6,721 nt of DNA from JBGOUP01 sp041477655. GTDB lineage: Bacteria; Patescibacteriota; UBA1384; 2-12-FULL-50-11. The stretch covers positions 1-6,721 of the forward strand of contig JBGOUP010000035.1 in NCBI GenBank assembly GCA_041477655.1, in the 5' to 3' direction. Every line of letters begins with the position of its first letter. Position 1 is the first letter of the stretch. The notes below the pieces were generated by a model. The model did not search any database. It was not told the DNA's origin and worked only from the letters and a program-made list of their open reading frames with translations. The position numbers and the translations under genes were made by a program. Positions 4,589-6,721 of this stretch are shown here, piece after piece.

Positions 4589-5368
4589 ATGAAATTCCTA
4601 GTCGCTTTAGTTGCCGCTCTAACGGCCAGCTTGCTCCAGGCCCAAAACCTGGACGATCTACTTCATGGTGGTGGTAAGGAAGCCGCCATCAAGGCAGCCG
4701 GTGGGCTTATTAGCGCCGGCCGAGCGAAAAAAGAGGCGGACGCCCTTAAGAGCGCGAGCGCTCGGTACAATGCCGGGCAGCCGAGCTTCAAGTTCGAGGA
4801 TGCCACCTTCAAGGTCAGTCTAGCCGACAACTCCCAGGTTTATGGTAACGAGGCAGACTGGGTCTTGTCATCGGCCTCATCGACCCTTACGAGTTTGGGC
4901 GCAGAGCCTGGATTCGATCAGCGAGGAATCGACAACGAATCTAGTACGCGTGACTCCAACTCGTCCAATAAGTGGGTGGCTCAAGACTCGATGCCCAAGA
5001 CTGGGACGATCCAGGTCGTCCGATATTCGCTCGAACTCGCGGTAATTCAGCTGGAAAAAACAGAAGACCTGTCTGGTTTCTTTGGCCGATTTTGGAACGG
5101 AACCAGCTTCAACTTCCAACGAGAAACTTCGTATTGCGGCATTACCGCCACAATACGCGATCGCCGAACTGGTCTAGTCAAAGCAATCTATAAGGTTTTG
5201 GATCAGGCAAGTTCCGCCGACAACGTCAGTGGTAACATCGCCTCTGGGTTCTTCGGAAACCAATTGGGCGGTAGCTATCAGTCCAATGACCGCGACGCCC
5301 TCCGGCTTCGAGCCGAGGAGAAGGCCATGGAAAGCCTGGCTAAGGTTCTCGAGGCCAAGTCCCTGTAA
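4589..5368 (+). CDS. Secreted protein, function unknown (faint CsgG-like features)
   Basis: A 259-residue protein with an N-terminal signal peptide (hydrophobic core FLVALVAALTASLL, likely cut near residue 18-20). After a helical Ala/Lys-rich segment (28-60) comes a mixed region with Ser/Asn-rich stretches (113-130). The C-terminal half has alternating strands (VVRYSLELAVIQL at 143-155; YCGITATIRDRRTGLVKAIY at 182-201) and a closing helix rich in Glu and Ala (237-256). The strand, TG-turn, strand pattern followed by a helix recalls CsgG/curli-transport-like proteins, but this is weak. There is a single Cys (183) and no lipobox. The start is supported by AAGGAG four bases upstream. It is a single-gene unit with its own promoter and terminator. 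Confidence 0.8.
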   Translation: MKFLVALVAALTASLLQAQNLDDLLHGGGKEAAIKAAGGLISAGRAKKEADALKSASARYNAGQPSFKFEDATFKVSLADNSQVYGNEADWVLSSASSTLTSLGAEPGFDQRGIDNESSTRDSNSSNKWVAQDSMPKTGTIQVVRYSLELAVIQLEKTEDLSGFFGRFWNGTSFNFQRETSYCGITATIRDRRTGLVKAIYKVLDQASSADNVSGNIASGFFGNQLGGSYQSNDRDALRLRAEEKAMESLAKVLEAKSL

Positions 5369-5391
5369 TGATTGTGCTACAACACAACACC

Positions 5392-5434
5392 GAAGCCCGG
5401 CCGGTAGTAATAACTACCGCGTCCGGGCTTTTTT
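5392..5434 (+). terminator. Rho-independent terminator of the secreted-protein gene
   Basis: AGCCCGG (5394-5400) pairs with CCGGGCT (5423-5429), and an inner CGGTAGT/ACTACCG stem extends it. A run of six T follows (5429-5434). It lies 24 bases after the stop codon. Confidence 0.93.
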
Positions 5435-5442
5435 CATGCCCT

Positions 5443-5472
5443 TTGACAACCACTAGCTAATTTGTTTAACTT
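5443..5472 (+). promoter_or_regulatory. Possible promoter between two terminators
   Basis: TTGACA (5443-5448) and TAACTT (5467-5472) are 18 bases apart. There is no ORF of note before the next terminator at 5513-5545, so any transcript would be a non-coding RNA of about 65-70 bases. Confidence 0.35.
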
Positions 5473-5478
5473 AGAAAG

Positions 5479-5549
5479 CTTTAACAAGCATTTTTGAACA
5501 TTACAGAATCTTCGAAAAAGCCGGTCGTCCTGATCGGCTTTTTCGTATT
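5479..5549 (+). ncRNA. Possible small RNA ending at a strong terminator
   Basis: The stretch from the predicted start to the hairpin at 5513-5545 has an AT-rich unstructured 5' part followed by a terminator stem, a layout typical of bacterial small RNAs. No family is recognised. It is equally possible that the terminator serves only to block read-through into the toxin-antitoxin operon. Confidence 0.25.
5513..5545. terminator. Bidirectional terminator
   Basis: CGAAAAAGCCG (5513-5523) and CGGCTTTTTCG (5535-5545) form a perfect 11-bp stem with an 11-base loop. The A-tract and T-tract arms would give a U-run after the GC stem on either strand. Confidence 0.85.
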
Positions 5550-5564
5550 GTTGGTAGCGTCACA

Positions 5565-5593
5565 TTGACATTTATATAATTTAAATGTACATT
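5565..5593 (+). promoter_or_regulatory. Promoter of the Phd/RelE operon, likely leaderless
   Basis: TTGACA (5565-5570) and TACATT (5588-5593) have a 17-base spacer. The -10 box ends 6 bases before the ATG at 5600, so transcription would start at or very near the start codon. A perfect TATAAT at 5575-5580 offers an alternative with a weak TTGGTA at 5551-5556. Confidence 0.55.
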
Positions 5594-5599
5594 TTAATT

Positions 5600-5842
5600 A
5601 TGACTAAAGTAGTTAAAGCAACAGAATTACGAACCAACTACGCCCAGATCGCTATGGCCATCCGTGGCGGCAAAGATGTGGCCGTGATCACTAAACGAGG
5701 CCGGCCTGATCTGGCTTTGGTAGATTTGGATTACCTAGAAGACCTAATCGAAAGCCACGACAAAGAATTTCAAAAGTCTTTACGCCAGGTTGCCCAAGAA
5801 AAAACCTACTCGCTAGAGGAAGTCTTCAACGCCTCGGCCTAA
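5600..5842 (+). CDS. Phd/YefM-family antitoxin
   Basis: An 80-residue protein with the Phd/YefM DNA-binding fold: VVKATELRTNYAQIAMAI (4-21) and GGKDVAVITKRGRPDLALVD (23-42), the usual strand and helix order, followed by LDYLEDLIES and a charged C-terminal tail that would wrap the toxin. The frame is open from an ATG at 5585, but I choose 5600 because the family starts directly before the VKATEL-type motif and because the -10 box at 5588-5593 lies 6 bases upstream, fitting a leaderless start; there is no Shine-Dalgarno for either ATG. The antitoxin neutralises the RelE-type protein encoded next and usually represses its own promoter. Confidence 0.88.
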   Translation: MTKVVKATELRTNYAQIAMAIRGGKDVAVITKRGRPDLALVDLDYLEDLIESHDKEFQKSLRQVAQEKTYSLEEVFNASA

Positions 5843-6094
5843 ATGCCTTTTACGTTCACAGAGTCGGCTAAAGGCGACGTCGAAAGGTTACCAAAGAAAA
5901 TTCAGCGCGGCCTGAAAGATAAGATCCTCTACCGGCAATCGTCAAAGAATCCGCTTGATTATGCCAAACCACTGACTCAACATATCGAAGCCACCCACCG
6001 CTTTCGTTATGGCGCCTATCGGGTAATTATTAAACAAATCGGTGACGAGTTGCGCATTTTACGAGTCCGACACCGCAAAGACGTCTATCGTTAG
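5843..6094 (+). CDS. RelE/ParE-family toxin
   Basis: An 83-residue protein of normal RelE length. The C-terminal pattern HRFRYGAYRVIIKQIGDELR (52-71) followed by ILRVRHRKDVYR is the hallmark of the RelE/YafQ/YoeB superfamily; in ribosome-dependent members, basic residues and a Tyr or His in this part cut mRNA at the ribosomal A site. Here R53, R55, R60, H77, R78 and Y82 are candidates. The ATG directly follows the antitoxin TAA, so its translation is coupled to that of the antitoxin. It looks intact. The mRNA target and the exact subfamily are inferred. Confidence 0.9.
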   Translation: MPFTFTESAKGDVERLPKKIQRGLKDKILYRQSSKNPLDYAKPLTQHIEATHRFRYGAYRVIIKQIGDELRILRVRHRKDVYR

Positions 6095-6095
6095 G

Positions 6096-6107
6096 GCTTA
6101 AGATTTC
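6096..6107. repeat. Boundary repeat gcttaagatttc, copy 2
   Basis: Identical to 4034-4045 and at nearly the same distance from the tRNA-tail duplicate (94 versus 97 bp). It lies two bases after the relE-like stop codon. Confidence 0.45.
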
Positions 6108-6120
6108 TTGTGCGGTAGGG

Positions 6121-6183
6121 GGTTGATAGGCGAAGCCACCAACGGGCAGTCCGGGGGACTGCCCAGGGGAGATTCTATCAACT
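6121..6183. other. Three-way-junction-like structure outside the tRNA-tail repeat
   Basis: GTTGATAG (6122-6129) pairs with CTATCAAC (6175-6182), enclosing a small GGC-GAA-GCC hairpin (6129-6137) and a perfect 9-bp stem GGGCAGTCC/GGACTGCCC (6144-6152 with 6156-6164). The G at 6129 can serve only one helix. No T-run follows on either strand, so it is not an obvious terminator. It occupies the same place as the structure at 4073-4126. Confidence 0.6.
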
Positions 6184-6189
6184 TTGTTT

Positions 6190-6207
6190 GCTGAGAGGGT
6201 GGGATTT
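6190..6207 (-). repeat. Outer duplicate of the tRNA-Ser(CGA) 3' end
   Basis: gctgagagggtgggattt differs at one base from 6344-6361 (gcggagagggtgggattt), the 3' end of this tRNA gene. The spacing is again 154 bp. The duplicate follows this tRNA's own sequence and not that of tRNA-Ser(GCT). Confidence 0.82.
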
Positions 6208-6306
6208 CTTTCAGCGGTTTTCGCAGAGCTCAACCGGAAAGCCGGCCTATAAACACCAACTTGCTCCCAGCAACTTGGCTTTCGGGTCTTCAAACCCCAC
6301 CGTTAA

Positions 6307-6339
6307 AAAGTTTGCCTACTTGGTCAGTAGGCAAACTTT
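6307..6339 (-). terminator. Hairpin just after tRNA-Ser(CGA), possible terminator
   Basis: A perfect 14-bp stem with a 5-base loop, followed on the - strand by TTAACG so that five T occur in a row at the end of the stem. It starts about 5 bases after the discriminator and may end the tRNA transcript. Confidence 0.55.
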
Positions 6340-6344
6340 ACAAG

Positions 6345-6433
6345 CGGAGAGGGTGGGATTTGAACCCACGAGACCCTTGCGAGCCTACCGCTTTTCGAAA
6401 GCGGCGGAATCAGCCAGACTATCCGACCTCTCC
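6345..6433 (-). tRNA. tRNA-Ser(CGA)
   Basis: A class II tRNA of 89 bases with the discriminator. The acceptor GGAGAGG pairs with CCTCTCC, followed by G73. The anticodon stem CCGCT/AGCGG encloses the loop TTCGAAA with anticodon CGA, which reads UCG. A long variable arm (GGCTCGCAAGGGTCTC) and the T-arm GTGGGTTCAAATCCCAC complete it. CCA is not encoded. Its 3' end is duplicated 154 bp downstream and its 5' end (first 14 bases) is duplicated 66 bp upstream, so both ends have partial copies nearby. Confidence 0.95.
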
Positions 6434-6445
6434 AAATGTTAATGA

Positions 6446-6499
6446 GGAGAGACTGACAAGGTTCTGGCCATAAGGCCATGGTTCTTATCCGACCTCTCC
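6446..6499 (-). other. tRNA-mimicking stem upstream of tRNA-Ser(CGA)
   Basis: On the - strand this begins with GGAGAGGTCGGATA, the same as bases 1-14 of the tRNA, and ends with CTCTCC, which pairs with its GGAGAG like a short acceptor stem. Inside is TGGCC-TTA-TGGCC, flanked by two AGAACC repeats. A 16-bp direct repeat (6420-6435 and 6486-6501) marks the copied part. It would be in the 5' leader if transcription starts near 6504. It may be a decayed tRNA or a processing element. Confidence 0.5.
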
Positions 6500-6510
6500 A
6501 AGCAGCCCCT

Positions 6511-6516
6511 ATTCTA
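6511..6516 (-). promoter_or_regulatory. Weak -10 candidate for tRNA-Ser(CGA)
   Basis: TAGAAT on the - strand would start transcription near 6504. The -35 region is poor (TCAACC at 17-base spacing), so the call is tentative. Confidence 0.3.
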
Positions 6517-6573
6517 TCCTAATTTCTCATAAAGGTTGAGGGCTGGATAGGAAAACTCGTGGTCGAGATAGGC

Positions 6574-6579
6574 TACAAT
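6574..6579 (+). promoter_or_regulatory. -10 box of the secretion-ATPase gene, likely leaderless
   Basis: TACAAT ends 6 bases before the ATG at 6586, the spacing expected for leaderless mRNA. No good -35 hexamer is visible at 16-18 bases, and there is no Shine-Dalgarno. Confidence 0.45.
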
Positions 6580-6585
6580 AGTCAT

Positions 6586-6721
6586 ATGGCCAAAAACATT
6601 AAGTCAGTTATCCATGGTTATAGTAGGCAGAAGGAAGAAGAACAAGCCAAGCTACTAGCTTCGGACAGCCACCTGCCCTACGTCAATCTAGTTAACTATC
6701 CATTTACTGGCGATGTCTTGG
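6586..6721 (+). CDS. Probable PilB/GspE-type pilus or secretion ATPase, N-terminal end (partial)
   Basis: The first 45 codons are present and the gene runs off the window. After a basic, helical start (MAKNIKSVIHGYSRQKEEEQ) comes ASDSHLPYVNLVNYPFTGDV. The pattern LPYVNL-x-NYP with a following DVL resembles the N-terminal domain of type II secretion/type IV pilus ATPases, where a 'LPYIDL...I...VL..IPEE' motif is typical. CPR bacteria commonly keep type IV pili. The Walker motifs lie beyond the window, so this is a moderate call. The start is supported by the -10 box 6 bases upstream. Confidence 0.6.
   Translation, partial: MAKNIKSVIHGYSRQKEEEQAKLLASDSHLPYVNLVNYPFTGDVL

Larger units (their letters stand above)
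6190..6343 (-). repeat. 154-bp tRNA-tail repeat, copy 2, attached to tRNA-Ser(CGA)
   Basis: Same length and order of helices as copy 1 but clearly diverged. The hairpin arms are AAAGTTTGCCTACT/AGTAGGCAAACTTT (6307-6320, 6326-6339), the small stem is TTGCT-GGG-AGCAA, CCAA/TTGG replaces TCAA/TTGA, and the long stem (6198-6207 with 6292-6301) is GGTGGGGTTT/AAATCCCACC with one G-U pair on the - strand. These changes keep the pairing, so the structure and not only the sequence has been conserved. Confidence 0.85.

Noticed and set aside
5575..5580. TATAAT as the -10 box paired with TTGACA at 5565
   Set aside because: Only 4 bases separate them. TATAAT could act only with the weak TTGGTA upstream, so the 17-base pairing with TACATT is preferred.
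6188..6473. Open frames across the tRNA-Ser(CGA) region (6188-6442 and 6261-6473)
   Set aside because: Same artefact: they cover the repeat and the antisense of the tRNA and have no ribosome site.
6503..6550. Pseudoknot from CAGCCC/GGGCTG and CTATCC/GGATAG
   Set aside because: The arms interleave as in an H-type pseudoknot, but they share a base at 6545, lie across two divergent promoters and have no second copy to support them.
1..6721. CRISPR array or alternative genetic code (TGA as Gly)
   Set aside because: No regularly spaced direct repeats with spacers occur. All internal frames use ordinary codons, and TGA is best read as the stop of rmlA.

Overview
The window looks like a piece of a Patescibacteria (CPR) genome, perhaps Saccharibacteria. 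This is inferred from overall gene style and was not tested by a search. Pointers are compact genes with stop/start junctions of zero or negative length, weak or absent Shine-Dalgarno sites, tRNA genes without an encoded CCA, a short two-helix membrane protein of a kind common in CPR genomes, and an RmlB that reads like the actinobacterial type. The genetic code looks standard.

Left part (1-2990): the end of rmlA, then rmlB, rmlC and rmlD in a tight + strand operon. Together these make dTDP-L-rhamnose from glucose-1-phosphate for surface polysaccharide. The operon meets, with no spacer, a convergent gene for a small membrane protein with a probable PH-like C-terminal domain.

Middle part (2991-4588): a solitary copy of a structured repeat, a DUF433/DUF5615 toxin-antitoxin pair on the - strand with two candidate promoters, then a tRNA-Ser(GCT) gene whose 3' end is followed by a second copy of the repeat. 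Region 4373-4588 holds divergent promoters for the tRNA and for the next gene.

Right part (4589-6721): a secreted protein of uncertain function (faint CsgG-like look) with a structured leader and a clear terminator; a second terminator that may end a small RNA; a Phd/RelE-type toxin-antitoxin pair; a third repeat copy attached to tRNA-Ser(CGA); a tRNA-mimicking stem upstream of that tRNA; and the start of a probable type IV pilus/type II secretion ATPase.

The most interesting item is the repeat. In both tRNA-linked copies, the last 18 bases of the tRNA gene region are duplicated exactly 154 bp downstream, and each duplicate follows the sequence of its own tRNA. Between the duplicates lies a conserved set of helices. 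Differences between copies are compensatory, and imperfect pairs are G-U on the tRNA-sense strand but A-C on the other strand. This argues for an RNA transcribed with the tRNA, carried by a small element that uses tRNA-Ser 3' ends as its attachment site.
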